Part shown: positions 27,623-36,354 of the stretch, piece by piece
Position numbering within the stretch: position 1 is the first letter of the stretch
Layout of the letters: each line of letters starts with the position of its first letter
NCBI RefSeq assembly: GCF_016756315.1
Contig: NZ_AP024235.1
Location: 3,348,001-3,412,000, forward strand
From: Alteromonas sp. KC3
Lineage (GTDB): Bacteria > Pseudomonadota > Gammaproteobacteria > Enterobacterales > Alteromonadaceae
Direction of reading: 5' to 3'
Length of the DNA stretch: 64,000 nt
The notes under the pieces: generated by a model
The model's input: only the letters and a program-made list of their open reading frames with translations
The model's database searches: none
What the model was told of the DNA's origin: nothing
Program-made: the position numbers and the translations under genes

Positions 27623-28483
27623 ATGAAGATGACATCACCAGACATGCAAGCGATACGAGAGCAAGTATCATCGGCACTTATCGAAGACCTAGGCGGTGAA
27701 TTAAATGCCTCCAACGATATAACAGCGAACCTTATAGACGATAACGTTCAAGCGAAAGCGACGGTTATCACCAGAGAGTCGTGTGTGGTATGTGGAGTAG
27801 CTTGGGTAAATCAAGCGTTCGCACTTATTGACGAAACAGTGACACTGCAATGGCATGTTGAAGACGGTGACAGCGTAGCACCAGACACGGTACTGCTTAC
27901 GCTAGAAGGGTCTGCAAAAGCTATTCTCACCGCAGAGCGCACTGCGCTTAATTTCTTACAAACCCTATCTGGTACTGCCACTGTTACCGCGTTTTACGCG
28001 AACTTACTGGCTGATAGCAACACCAAAATTCTCGACACACGCAAAACGTTACCTGGGCTTCGTTACGCGCAAAAATACGCCGTGCGTTGTGGTGGTGGGC
28101 AAAACCACCGTGTAGGTTTGTTTGATGCATTTCTGATAAAAGAAAATCATATTTTCTCATGCGGCGGCATAGATAAAGCGGTTGAACGAGCCAAATCAAT
28201 GATGCCAGGAAAACCTGTTGAAGTTGAAGTCGAAAATCTTAACGAGCTTGAACAAGCCATGAAGGCTGGCGCTGATATTGTCATGCTTGATAATTTTACC
28301 AACGAACAGATCCAACAGGCAGTAGCACTTAATAAAGGCCAATGTAAACTAGAAGTCTCTGGCAATATTACCGATGAGCGACTTAAGTCACTATCGCAGC
28401 TAGGGGTAGATTACATTTCTTCAGGCGCATTAACCAAGCACGTTCAAGCTATCGACTTGTCGTTGCGAATTCATTTGGCGTAA
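27623..28483 (+). CDS. nadC: Nicotinate-nucleotide pyrophosphorylase (carboxylating)
   Basis: Quinolinate phosphoribosyltransferase converts quinolinate and PRPP to nicotinate mononucleotide in NAD synthesis. Characteristic segments are ERTALNFLQTLSGTATVT, LDTRKTLPGLR with phosphate-binding residues, KYAVRCGGGQNHR, and the C-terminal EVEVENLNE, MLDNF and LEVSGNI strands of the barrel. I chose ATG 27623 (MKMTSPD), giving 286 aa; an in-frame start at 27584 would overlap the previous gene by 25 bp and add non-family residues. It is next to ampD, as in E. coli. A terminator follows. Confidence 0.95.
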   Translation: MKMTSPDMQAIREQVSSALIEDLGGELNASNDITANLIDDNVQAKATVITRESCVVCGVAWVNQAFALIDETVTLQWHVEDGDSVAPDTVLLTLEGSAKAILTAERTALNFLQTLSGTATVTAFYANLLADSNTKILDTRKTLPGLRYAQKYAVRCGGGQNHRVGLFDAFLIKENHIFSCGGIDKAVERAKSMMPGKPVEVEVENLNELEQAMKAGADIVMLDNFTNEQIQQAVALNKGQCKLEVSGNITDERLKSLSQLGVDYISSGALTKHVQAIDLSLRIHLA

Positions 28484-28876
28484 TCGCGCACGAAGCTTAA
28501 AGGCAACCATCAATTATATTTAAAGGCCTTTTTGTGGGCCTTTTTTTGTTTTTTGAACTCACACATTCGAGCCGTAATTCTACCTTAGGTACGCGCGCGC
28601 TTTGCGCTTAATCTGTTGCCACTGTATAGTTAGTCATACGCTGCTAAGCTATTAAGTTATATACCAAAGTTCAATAAATACGCTCTGCACAAGACATATT
28701 GAACGTGTCATACTGAGAAAGTAACACATAGGTATATTCCCTAATACTTGTCAGCTGCAATAAAAATTCTATACTGAGAATCAAGTACCAGGGGCGTACA
28801 AAAACGACTCGGGTATAAACGTCAATTTGAATTAGATTTAAACTTAACGTGTTATACACGTCCCGGAGATAAGACC
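28484..28876. other. 393-bp intergenic region between nadC and pilA
   Basis: After the nadC terminator the rest is AT-rich and should contain the pilA promoter. ATACTGAGAA occurs twice (28710-28719 and 28771-28780), and a perfect dyad ACGTGT-TAT-ACACGT (28847-28861) lies just before the pilA ribosome site GGAG (28864). I could not find a convincing sigma-54 GG/GC element. No gene is supported. Confidence 0.6.
28522..28547 (+). terminator. Terminator after nadC
   Basis: Short stem AAAGGCC with GGCCTTT over a T-rich loop, followed by seven T residues, about 40 bp past the nadC stop. Confidence 0.75.
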
Positions 28877-29305
28877 ATGATGACCATGAACGCTAAAAAC
28901 CAAAAAGGTTTCACCCTAATCGAACTAATGATTGTTGTTGCAATCATCGGTATTCTTGCAGCAATCGCACTTCCTGCTTACCAAAACTACACGCAAAAAG
29001 CGAAGTTTACAGAAGTAACTAACGCAACGGCAGCAGCGAAAACAGCGGTTGAAATCTGCTACGCATCAACAAACGATATCACTGCATGTGACGGTGGCAC
29101 AAACGGTATCCCAGCTAATATCACTGCTTCAGCGGCAGGTGCAGCAGTAGACGTGGTAGGTGTTTCTACAACTAACGGTGTTATCACTGCTGTTCAACAC
29201 GGTGACCTTGGTCTAACAGGTACTGGTGACTACGAGCTTACTCCAAACATCGATAACAACCGTATCATCTGGTCTGCAGTATGCGACCCAGCAACACTGT
29301 GCTAA
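28877..29305 (+). CDS. pilA: Type IV major pilin-like protein PilA
   Basis: A 142-aa type IVa prepilin. The leader [11 protein letters not shown] ends in the Gly recognised by PilD; the mature protein starts [20 protein letters not shown], with the conserved Glu5 and the long hydrophobic assembly helix, then [13 protein letters not shown]-terminal C137-ish and C142 (CDPATLC) would form the D-region disulfide, and another Cys pair lies near residues 73-82. A GGAG ribosome site lies 9 bp before ATG 28877. A strong terminator follows, so pilA is mostly monocistronic, upstream of pilC and pilD. Confidence 0.95.
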   Translation: MMTMNAKNQKGFTLIELMIVVAIIGILAAIALPAYQNYTQKAKFTEVTNATAAAKTAVEICYASTNDITACDGGTNGIPANITASAAGAAVDVVGVSTTNGVITAVQHGDLGLTGTGDYELTPNIDNNRIIWSAVCDPATLC

Positions 29306-29333
29306 TCGCATAGTCTGATATAGAAATAAATGT

Positions 29334-29362
29334 AAAAAGCCCAGTATCATACTGGGCTTTTT
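29334..29362 (+). terminator. Terminator between pilA and pilC
   Basis: Perfect 12-bp stem AAAAAGCCCAGT/ACTGGGCTTTTT with a 5-nt loop, 28 bp past the pilA stop. It would let the pilin be made in excess over the downstream assembly genes. Confidence 0.92.
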
Positions 29363-29397
29363 CGCTCTCAAGAGACACTTTATAGACGGAATTCGCA

Positions 29398-30609
29398 ATG
29401 GCAAAAGCAGCAACTACATTTACTTGGCAAGGTAAAGATCGTCACGGTCAATCTCGCAAAGGTGAAATATCCGCTGTTTCGATTTCTGAAGCAAAGAACC
29501 TGCTTCGCCGCCAGGGCATCTCTGCCAACAAAGTTAAAAAACTCGCCACGCCTTTGTTTGGTGGTGGTGGTCAAAAAATAACCCCCGCAGACATATCCGT
29601 AATTTCTCGCCAAATTGCCACTATGTTGGCCGCCGGTGTTACCCTAATTCAATCACTTGAGATGATAGCGCAAGGTCATGCCAAGCAAAGCATGCGAAAG
29701 TTACTGGGCGAAATAACGGAAGAAGTAAAATCAGGTAACCCGTTATCTTCAGCCCTTAGAAAACACCCGCTTTACTTCGACGACTTGTATTGTGATTTGG
29801 TGTATACCGGTGAGCAGTCCGGTGCGCTTGAAACTATCTACGATAGAATAGCTACTTATAAAGAAAAAGCAGAAGCGTTAAAATCAAAAATTAAGAAAGC
29901 GATGTTTTACCCTATCGCGGTATTGGTCGTGGCTTTCATCGTTACCACCATACTGCTGATTTTTGTTGTTCCTCAGTTTGAAGAGATCTTTAGTAGCTTT
30001 GGTGCCGAGTTACCTGCTTTTACACAATTCGTTCTAGGCATTTCGCGATTTGTCCAAGACTACGGCATCTTTATAGCCATCGGAATAGGTGCTGCCGGTT
30101 TTATGTTCATGCGAACCTATAAGCGCAGCCAAAAATTGCGCGACAGCGTTGATAGAAACATTCTTAAAATTCCGGTAGTGGGCGAAATACTTAAAAAAGC
30201 CAGTATAGCTCGCTTCACTCGTACACTAGCCACAACCTTTGCTGCAGGTGTTCCACTTATTGGGGCGTTAGAATCTGCTGCAGGCGCTTCAGGTAATGCA
30301 GTATATCGAGAGGCTATTTTATACATGCGAAAGGAAGTGGCTGGTGGTATGCCAATGCATGTTGCTATGCGCGCAACACAAGTATTCCCTGATATGGTCA
30401 CACAAATGATAGCTATTGGTGAAGAGTCAGGCGCAGTCGACGAAATGCTCAGTAAAATTGCTACTATTTACGAAGCGGAAGTCGATGACATGGTAGATGG
30501 CTTAACCAGCTTACTAGAGCCTATGATCATGGCGGTATTAGGTGTGGTTATCGGCGGTTTGATCGTTGCTATGTATCTCCCTATTTTCCAAATGGGCGAC
30601 GTGGTATAA
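29398..30609 (+). CDS. pilC: Type IV pilus assembly inner-membrane platform protein PilC
   Basis: A 403-aa GspF/PilC-family platform protein. It opens with the TFTWQGKDRHGQSRKGE motif, has two homologous cytoplasmic GspF domains (about residues 70-195 and 270-395) and three hydrophobic helices (near 170-195, 220-240 and 370-395). Internal repeats such as ISRQIATMLAAGVTLIQSLE and FTRTLATTFAAGVPLIGALE are evident. It starts 92 bp after pilA, leaving no room for the pilB ATPase gene usually located here. pilD and coaE follow in the same direction. Confidence 0.95.
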   Translation: MAKAATTFTWQGKDRHGQSRKGEISAVSISEAKNLLRRQGISANKVKKLATPLFGGGGQKITPADISVISRQIATMLAAGVTLIQSLEMIAQGHAKQSMRKLLGEITEEVKSGNPLSSALRKHPLYFDDLYCDLVYTGEQSGALETIYDRIATYKEKAEALKSKIKKAMFYPIAVLVVAFIVTTILLIFVVPQFEEIFSSFGAELPAFTQFVLGISRFVQDYGIFIAIGIGAAGFMFMRTYKRSQKLRDSVDRNILKIPVVGEILKKASIARFTRTLATTFAAGVPLIGALESAAGASGNAVYREAILYMRKEVAGGMPMHVAMRATQVFPDMVTQMIAIGEESGAVDEMLSKIATIYEAEVDDMVDGLTSLLEPMIMAVLGVVIGGLIVAMYLPIFQMGDVV

Positions 30610-30656
30610 CTACGTCTTCCTCATTTTAAATACAATAAAAAAAGAACACGTTGCTC

Positions 30657-31568
30657 ATGGATGTTTCATTCGCTCAGCACTTGGTTACATTACACCAGGT
30701 AGCGCCACTATTTTTCTATTCACTTATCTTTATTGTTAGCTTGATGGTTGGCAGCTTTTTAAATGTTGTAATCTACCGGTTACCAATCATGATGGAGCGT
30801 AGTTGGCAGCGTGAATACAATGACTATTTTGCCGAACAAGGTGACGAGCGAGTCACAACGGCCCAAATAGATAGCCAAGAAGCTCCCTTTAACCTTGTAA
30901 AACCAGACAGTACATGTCCGTCGTGTGGACATAAAATTCGCGCTTGGGAAAACATTCCTGTCATAAGTTACCTTTTCCTGAAAGGGAAGTGTTCGAAATG
31001 CAAAACCGGAATTTCACCACGTTATCCGGCAGTTGAGTTATTCACGGCTTTGGTATGCACGTTTGCTGCGTACCATTTTGGCCCCACACCACAAGCCTTA
31101 TGGGCGGTCCTATTCACCTATGCACTTATATCGTTACTGTTTATTGATTTAGACAAAATGCTGTTACCCGATCAACTCACGCTTCCACTGCTTTGGTTGG
31201 GTTTAATACTCAGTACGCATAACGTTTTCGTCACTCCAACAGAGGCAATCATTGGTGCAGCTGCAGGCTACCTTAGTTTATGGTCTGTATATTGGTTGTT
31301 TAAACTTGTTACCGGCAAAGAAGGTATGGGCTATGGCGACTTTAAATTATTAGCCGCTTTAGGGGCTTTTACGGGCTGGCAAGGCTTGCCCGTTATTATC
31401 TTGCTTTCGTCTTTTGTGGGTGCGGTGGTTGGCATTGTAATTATGATTGTACAGAAACAAGGAAAGTCTCTGGCCATTCCATTTGGCCCTTACCTCGCGG
31501 TAGCTGGATGGTTAACCTTACTGTATAAAACCGATATCATTACCGCTTACTTAAATATGGTGTTGTAG
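30657..31568 (+). CDS. pilD: Type IV prepilin peptidase and N-methyltransferase
   Basis: This inner-membrane aspartic protease cleaves prepilin leaders and methylates the new N-terminus. The N-terminal cytoplasmic loop has the zinc-binding double CxxC set (CPSCGHKIRAWENIP, then CSKC). Catalytic Asp residues lie in FIDLDKMLLPDQL and GMGYGDFKLLAALGAF (the GxGD motif). About seven to eight membrane helices are seen. I chose ATG 30657 (MDVSFAQ), 303 aa; a TTG two codons upstream is in frame. It is likely to process PilA and any type II secretion pseudopilins. Confidence 0.95.
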   Translation: MDVSFAQHLVTLHQVAPLFFYSLIFIVSLMVGSFLNVVIYRLPIMMERSWQREYNDYFAEQGDERVTTAQIDSQEAPFNLVKPDSTCPSCGHKIRAWENIPVISYLFLKGKCSKCKTGISPRYPAVELFTALVCTFAAYHFGPTPQALWAVLFTYALISLLFIDLDKMLLPDQLTLPLLWLGLILSTHNVFVTPTEAIIGAAAGYLSLWSVYWLFKLVTGKEGMGYGDFKLLAALGAFTGWQGLPVIILLSSFVGAVVGIVIMIVQKQGKSLAIPFGPYLAVAGWLTLLYKTDIITAYLNMVL

Positions 31569-31610
31569 GCCATAAGGCCGTTGCCCTTTTAGCGAGAAAG
31601 AGTGAAGCGA

Positions 31611-32222
31611 ATGAGTGATAAATTTGTAGTGGGCCTTACAGGTGGTATTGGTAGTGGAAAATCAGCTGCAACTGCATTATTTCAAAAGCACAATATCGAT
31701 ATTATTGATGCGGATGAAGTTGCTCGGGATGTGGTTGCGATAGGCTCAGAGGGTCTTGCTAAAATTGTTGAACATTTCGGCAACGATGTACTGCTAGAAA
31801 ACGGTAGCCTTAATCGCGCTGCACTGCGCGAACGCGTTTTTCACAATGACGATGAAAAGCATTGGCTAAACGGTTTACTTCATCCCCTCATCCGCAATCA
31901 AATGATGACACTCATCGCAGAATCCAAAAGTCCCTACTGCATTTTATCGGTTCCACTATTGGTTGAAAATAATCTAACCGTAATGTGTAACAAGGTAGTT
32001 GTGGTAGATTGCCCTGAAGAAATGCAACTTGCACGCGCTGTACAGCGGGATGAAAGCACAGAGCAAACAATAAAGAACATTATGGCTTCACAAGCCACGC
32101 GCGAAACCCGACTAGCCGCAGCAGATTATGTTCTTGATAATAGCGCTAGCCTAGCGCATCTTGCTGCACAAGTTGAGACGCTGCATAGCGCGCTACTAGA
32201 GCAAAGTTCAGCTTCAATCTAG
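31611..32222 (+). CDS. coaE: Dephospho-CoA kinase
   Basis: This performs the last step of coenzyme A synthesis, phosphorylating the 3' hydroxyl of dephospho-CoA. The P-loop GLTGGIGSGKSA is at the N-terminus, followed by the DADEVARDVV segment, the HPLIR motif, and DNSASL near the end. The start is ATG 31611 (MSDKFVV); an in-frame GTG at 31602 is also possible. coaE follows pilD by about 40 bp and precedes zapD, the arrangement found in E. coli and many relatives. Confidence 0.95.
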   Translation: MSDKFVVGLTGGIGSGKSAATALFQKHNIDIIDADEVARDVVAIGSEGLAKIVEHFGNDVLLENGSLNRAALRERVFHNDDEKHWLNGLLHPLIRNQMMTLIAESKSPYCILSVPLLVENNLTVMCNKVVVVDCPEEMQLARAVQRDESTEQTIKNIMASQATRETRLAAADYVLDNSASLAHLAAQVETLHSALLEQSSASI

Positions 32223-32259
32223 TTACGATACGATTTTATGAAATAACTATATTTGTCGT

Positions 32260-32288
32260 TTTCGTTGCAAAGTAGCCGTGCAACGAAA
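32260..32288. repeat. Inverted repeat downstream of coaE
   Basis: Perfect 10-bp arms TTTCGTTGCA/TGCAACGAAA with a 9-nt loop. It has no T tract on the plus strand, so it is at best an atypical terminator or an RNA-stabilising hairpin between coaE and zapD. Confidence 0.6.
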
Positions 32289-32465
32289 AAGCATCTGATG
32301 AAGATAAAGGCTGTATGAGGCAACAAAATTCGGCTCCCCACTCGCTTTTTGAAACTTTTTTGACCAAATAACGTCAAAACAACAGTTTGGTGGCCAAGTA
32401 AACTTGGCTTAAACGCAATCATGCATTAGGCTTTAGCTCTAAGTATATGTGTTTTAAGGGTATCC

Positions 32466-33218
32466 ATGGGCAACGCTGTTTTCGAATTTCCACTAAAGGA
32501 AAAGGTACGTAACTATTTACGTGTTGAGCAGCTGCTTGGGCAACTTAAAATCTCAGCTAAGTCTGAGCATACACATTTGCAGCTTGTTTTTTTTCAACAA
32601 CTCTTCGAATTGCTCGACCTTGTTGAGCGTTTGGACTTACGCTCAGATCTGACCAAAGACCTTGAAGCACACGAGAAAAACCTCGTGTATTGGTCGAAGC
32701 ACCCTAAAATCGACAGTACTGCATTAGAACAAGCACTTAAAACGGTATTAACGTTACGTGAAAAGCTAAAAAGCGATCGCCGTTTTGGCAGTGCGCTAAA
32801 AGAAGATAAGTTACTTAGTGCTATTCGACAACGCTTTGCGATACCCGGTGGCGCGTGTAGCTTTGATTTGCCTAATCTACATTTTTGGCTACAGCAACCC
32901 CTTGAACAAAGACAGTCGGAAATAAACAATTGGCTGGAGACATTAGCACTCCTTAACGACGCTATTGCTGTCAGCTTGTCATTTATTCGGGAACGTGGGC
33001 AGTTTGTCGCTGTCACCGCCGAAAATGGTTTCTATCAAGGCGCAGCTGAAGATAAGAATGAACTCATTCGTGTTAGATGTAGTGTGGATGAAGGCTATTA
33101 TCCGACGCTCAGCGGTAATAAATACCGCTATGCACTGCGTTTCATGCTTTTCACTCCCAATCAAAATGGCGGAAGTGCTGTCGAGAACCATGTTCAGTTT
33201 CAATTAGCAGCCTGCTAA
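32466..33218 (+). CDS. zapD: Cell division protein ZapD
   Basis: A 250-aa FtsZ-binding protein that bundles FtsZ filaments at the septum. It matches the family at the N-terminus ([19 protein letters not shown]), with an all-helical first domain and a beta-rich C-terminal half. [22 protein letters not shown] is recognisable across residues 122-143. It lies between coaE and yacG, its standard location. A 243-bp gap before it probably contains its promoter. Confidence 0.94.
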   Translation: MGNAVFEFPLKEKVRNYLRVEQLLGQLKISAKSEHTHLQLVFFQQLFELLDLVERLDLRSDLTKDLEAHEKNLVYWSKHPKIDSTALEQALKTVLTLREKLKSDRRFGSALKEDKLLSAIRQRFAIPGGACSFDLPNLHFWLQQPLEQRQSEINNWLETLALLNDAIAVSLSFIRERGQFVAVTAENGFYQGAAEDKNELIRVRCSVDEGYYPTLSGNKYRYALRFMLFTPNQNGGSAVENHVQFQLAAC

Positions 33219-33270
33219 AATACCCATATACCACGTAAGTCCTCGTCCACTGTTATCAACGGAGTTTCTA

Positions 33271-33498
33271 ATGGAAGTTAAATGCCCTATTTGTACTAAA
33301 GCTGTTGTTTGGGGTCCAGAAAGTGAGTTCCGTCCTTTTTGCAGCAAGAAATGTCAGCTTATTGATTTAGGTGAGTGGGCAGCAGAAGACAGAAAAATTG
33401 CTGGGAAGCCTGCCGAAGATGCCACACCAAAACACATCGATATAGAAGAAATTGAAGCGATGCTTGCACAGCAACAAGAAGACTTTTTCAAGCATTGA
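33271..33498 (+). CDS. yacG: DNA gyrase inhibitor YacG, zinc-binding
   Basis: A 75-aa zinc protein with ligands C5, C8, C24 and C28 (CPIC, then FCSKKC), followed by the family segment [14 protein letters not shown]. coli YacG inhibits DNA gyrase. The acidic C-terminus ([15 protein letters not shown]) is disordered or helical. It starts 52 bp after zapD and is likely co-transcribed with it. Confidence 0.95.
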   Translation: MEVKCPICTKAVVWGPESEFRPFCSKKCQLIDLGEWAAEDRKIAGKPAEDATPKHIDIEEIEAMLAQQQEDFFKH

Positions 33499-33571
33499 TC
33501 CACTGTGTTCAATAGTACTGAGTCTTTATTCTGACGAGGTTGCAATTAACGCATCAAGAGTCAGCCGTGCT

Positions 33572-33994
33572 TTAGACCTCTCGCACATTGTCCATATTAA
33601 GTCCCTCAAGTAAGCCATCAAGTTCACAGGCAGTCATACAATGGCCCGCTTTCCACAACTCCTCGAGGCGATGCATTAGATACACCATCTGTGACTTTTG
33701 ACGTTCAAGCTTTGCCATAAGGTCATCAATATCTTGTTTTCGCTCGCGCAAGTGCACCATAACTTGCTGGTGGTCCAAGCCTTCACCACTGGCAAATAGT
33801 CCCGGTAGATCGTCTAGGGAAAACCCTAGGCTGGTGGCAAACTTGATCATCTTTAATCGCTCAATTGCGTGAGTATCGTATTGTCGATAACCCTTTGCGG
33901 TGCGCGCTGCAGGAGGCAATAACCCTTTTTGTTCGTAAAATCGAATAGTACTTGTCGGTAAATCAATGGCTTGTGCTAGTTGTCCAATACGCAT
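33572..33994 (-). CDS. MerR-family transcriptional regulator
   Basis: A 140-aa regulator. The N-terminal MerR helix-turn-helix reads MRIGQLAQAIDLPTSTIRFY then EQKGLLPPAARTAKGYRQYD, followed by a dimerisation coiled coil (about 75-112). C119 and C123 near the C-terminus (GHCMTACELD) could bind a metal or react with electrophiles. Genes divergent to such regulators are usually their targets: the OYE gene starts 86 bp away, behind a promoter with a MerR-type 19-bp spacer. The inducer is unknown. Confidence 0.92.
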   Translation of the reverse strand: MRIGQLAQAIDLPTSTIRFYEQKGLLPPAARTAKGYRQYDTHAIERLKMIKFATSLGFSLDDLPGLFASGEGLDHQQVMVHLRERKQDIDDLMAKLERQKSQMVYLMHRLEELWKAGHCMTACELDGLLEGLNMDNVREV

Positions 33995-34017
33995 GGTATT
34001 CGCTTAAAAAAATAACC

Positions 34018-34048
34018 TTGACCTTAAAGTTAACTTAAAGCTTATAGT
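34018..34048 (+). promoter_or_regulatory. MerR-type promoter and operator for the OYE gene
   Basis: A -35 TTGACC (34018-34023) and -10 TATAGT (34043-34048) are separated by 19 bp, the overlong spacing typical of MerR-activated promoters. The spacer holds the dyad CTTAAAGTTAACTTAAAG (34023-34040), symmetric except for one pair. This predicts activation by the divergent MerR protein through DNA distortion. Confidence 0.8.
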
Positions 34049-34080
34049 AACGTCAATGCACAGTAACGAGAGAGCAAACC

Positions 34081-35319
34081 ATGTCATCAAATGTTTTTAC
34101 CCCGTTTACCTTGCCCAATGGGCAAACCATTAAAAATCGGCTCGCAAAGGCCGCTATGGAAGAAAATATGGCCCAGGCTAATCAATTGCCAGGCGACGCA
34201 CTTTTTCGGTTATATCGCGCCTGGGCTGAAGGTGGTGTCGGCCTTATCATTACCGGCAACGTGATGGTCGATCATTTAGCGATGACCGGCCCAGGAGGAC
34301 TTGCACTTGAAGCTCACACACCGCTAGCACCATTTCAGCAGTTAGCGAAGGAGGCCAAGCGCAATAATACGCGTTTGTGGATGCAGATAAACCATCCGGG
34401 TCGACAGGTCTTTGCCAAAATGGGAGGTAAGGTACTTTCTCCTTCTGACATTCCACTCAATATGGGTAAGCACTCTCACCTATTCGGTCAACCAAAAGCT
34501 ATGACAGAAACCGAAATTAATGATGTGGTGAGTCGATTTGTTACTACGGCCTCACGGGCCAAACAAGCGGGTTATGACGGCGTTCAAATACATGCAGCAC
34601 ACGGATACTTACTCGCGCAATTTTTGTCTCCTCTGACAAACAAACGTAAAGATGAATGGGGTGGCAGTCTTGAAAACCGTGCTCGTCTGTTACTCACCAT
34701 TGTTCAGCAAGTGCGCGAGCAATGCGGCAAAGACTTTGATGTGGCTGTAAAGTTAAACTCAGCAGATTTTCAACGTGGCGGGTTTGACGTAGATGATGCC
34801 CGTGACGTTGTTGGCATGCTGGCACAGCACAATGTAGATCTTGTTGAGCTTTCCGGTGGAAGCTATGAGGCGCCAGCGATGCAAGGAAGAACAGCTGATG
34901 ATAGAACACTCGCGCGAGAAGCGTATTTTTTAACTTTTGCTGAGCAAATAGCAAGTACCACGACCATTCCCATTATGACTACAGGAGGTATTCGTAAACT
35001 CGCAGTAGCACAGCAAGTGATTCAAAGTGGTGTAGATATGGTTGGTATTGCGTCTGCACTGGCATTAACCCCTGATCTACCTAACCAATGGCGAGCTTCG
35101 CCAGATACATTGGGTGTTATTCCGGTTGTAGATTGGAAAGACAAAACACTTTCTGGCCTTGCGACTATGGCACAAGTAAAGCGCCAACTACGCCGTGTTG
35201 GAAACGGAAAACGGCCTTCTCAAAATACAAACCCAATAATTTCGCTGATACTCGATCAGTTGCGCAGTGCCAAACTTACCAAGCGATACCGCAAACAGTA
35301 CGCCGATGAAGTACAATAA
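34081..35319 (+). CDS. NADH:flavin oxidoreductase, Old Yellow Enzyme family
   Basis: A 412-aa FMN-dependent ene-reductase-type barrel. Family features are VFTPFTLPNGQTIKNRLAKA at the N-terminus, QINHPGRQ, the substrate-binding HAAHGYLLAQFLSP, and ENRARLLL, with a phosphate-binding MTTGGIRK loop and VGIASAL near the C-terminus. OYE enzymes reduce activated alkenes and nitro compounds; the natural substrate here is unknown. It lacks the Fe-S/FAD extension of 2,4-dienoyl-CoA reductase. Control by the divergent MerR gene is inferred. Confidence 0.92.
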   Translation: MSSNVFTPFTLPNGQTIKNRLAKAAMEENMAQANQLPGDALFRLYRAWAEGGVGLIITGNVMVDHLAMTGPGGLALEAHTPLAPFQQLAKEAKRNNTRLWMQINHPGRQVFAKMGGKVLSPSDIPLNMGKHSHLFGQPKAMTETEINDVVSRFVTTASRAKQAGYDGVQIHAAHGYLLAQFLSPLTNKRKDEWGGSLENRARLLLTIVQQVREQCGKDFDVAVKLNSADFQRGGFDVDDARDVVGMLAQHNVDLVELSGGSYEAPAMQGRTADDRTLAREAYFLTFAEQIASTTTIPIMTTGGIRKLAVAQQVIQSGVDMVGIASALALTPDLPNQWRASPDTLGVIPVVDWKDKTLSGLATMAQVKRQLRRVGNGKRPSQNTNPIISLILDQLRSAKLTKRYRKQYADEVQ

Positions 35320-35412
35320 ATGTATTCTCGGCAGTTGTAGACTGTTGTACTATCAAGCTAATCTCTCTTATGGCGATTAGCTCGTCGTTTTCTGCAGCAC
35401 AAAGGAAAGTCC

Positions 35413-36285
35413 ATGATTCAATCAATCGCGTTTGTTGGTGGTACCCACGGTAACGAAACCAGCGGTATTCAGTTAGTTAAAAACTGGCAAAAACATGGAC
35501 TTCCCTCACGCTTTGATGCCTTAAATGTGTCACTTCACATTGCTAATCAAGCGGCACTAGAGGCTAATGTCCGCTTTATTGAAGAAGACTTAAACAGACA
35601 ATTTACCTTTGCGGCACTGAGCGAGAACAAGTCGACTAAAGAAGCAAAATTAGCGCAAGTGCTGAATGAAAAATTTGGTCCTAAGGGTGAGTCAAAGACC
35701 GACTTGGTTGTAGACATTCACAACACGACAAGTCAAATGGGCGCTACGCTCATCATTCTGCAGGCCGATGACTTTCATATACAGCTAGCTCGCTATGTGA
35801 AGCAACATATGCCTGAAGCAAATATCTTGCTTGAAGATGAAAAGCCTTACCTTGAGCACGGCTACCTATGTACTACTGGTAAACGCGGGGTAATGATAGA
35901 AGTAGGCGGCCAGCCTCAGGGTGTGCTACGTGAAGACGTATACTTACTCACTCAAACTATGGCTGAAGTGATTCTTGCGTTCTGTGTTGCCTTCAACCAA
36001 GGTACTATTTCTAGTGACACATTACCGGCCTGTGAAGTATTTCGCTTGGGTGAAAACATATCATTTCCGTTAGATGAAAGTGGTCAACGCACGGCCATGA
36101 TCCATCATGCGCTTCAGGATACTGATTTCGAGCCACTACTGCCGGGTATGCCGATGTTTAGAACGTTTGATGGACATGACATTGTGTGGGAAGGCGAAAG
36201 TGAAACCTACCCACACTTTATTAATGAAGCGGCGTACTTCAAGTTAGACGTTGCCTTTGCAACTGCACAGCGTATTACCCTGTAA
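35413..36285 (+). CDS. Aspartoacylase family zinc hydrolase
   Basis: A 290-aa member of the AstE/aspartoacylase family, zinc carboxypeptidase-like enzymes that release the acyl group from N-acyl amino acids such as N-acetylaspartate. Zinc-binding and catalytic motifs include GGTHGNETSG (His and Glu ligands), the Arg-rich EEDLNRQF, DIHNTTS with the second His, and MIEVGGQPQG. It has no signal peptide. It follows the OYE gene by 93 bp in the same direction and ends before a bidirectional terminator. Exact substrate is uncertain. Confidence 0.88.
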   Translation: MIQSIAFVGGTHGNETSGIQLVKNWQKHGLPSRFDALNVSLHIANQAALEANVRFIEEDLNRQFTFAALSENKSTKEAKLAQVLNEKFGPKGESKTDLVVDIHNTTSQMGATLIILQADDFHIQLARYVKQHMPEANILLEDEKPYLEHGYLCTTGKRGVMIEVGGQPQGVLREDVYLLTQTMAEVILAFCVAFNQGTISSDTLPACEVFRLGENISFPLDESGQRTAMIHHALQDTDFEPLLPGMPMFRTFDGHDIVWEGESETYPHFINEAAYFKLDVAFATAQRITL

Positions 36286-36313
36286 ATTGTAGGCAGTATC
36301 ATTATTACCAATA

Positions 36314-36342
36314 AAAAACGGCCACTATAAGTGGCCGTTTTT
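36314..36342. terminator. Bidirectional terminator between the aspartoacylase gene and mutT
   Basis: Perfect 12-bp stem AAAAACGGCCAC/GTGGCCGTTTTT with a 5-nt loop between convergent genes, giving T tracts in both directions. Confidence 0.92.
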
Positions 36343-36354
36343 GTTTAAGGTATA

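Noticed and set aside
28484..28876. Sigma-54 promoter for pilA
   Set aside because: No convincing GG-N10-GC element was found, though pilA often uses sigma-54.
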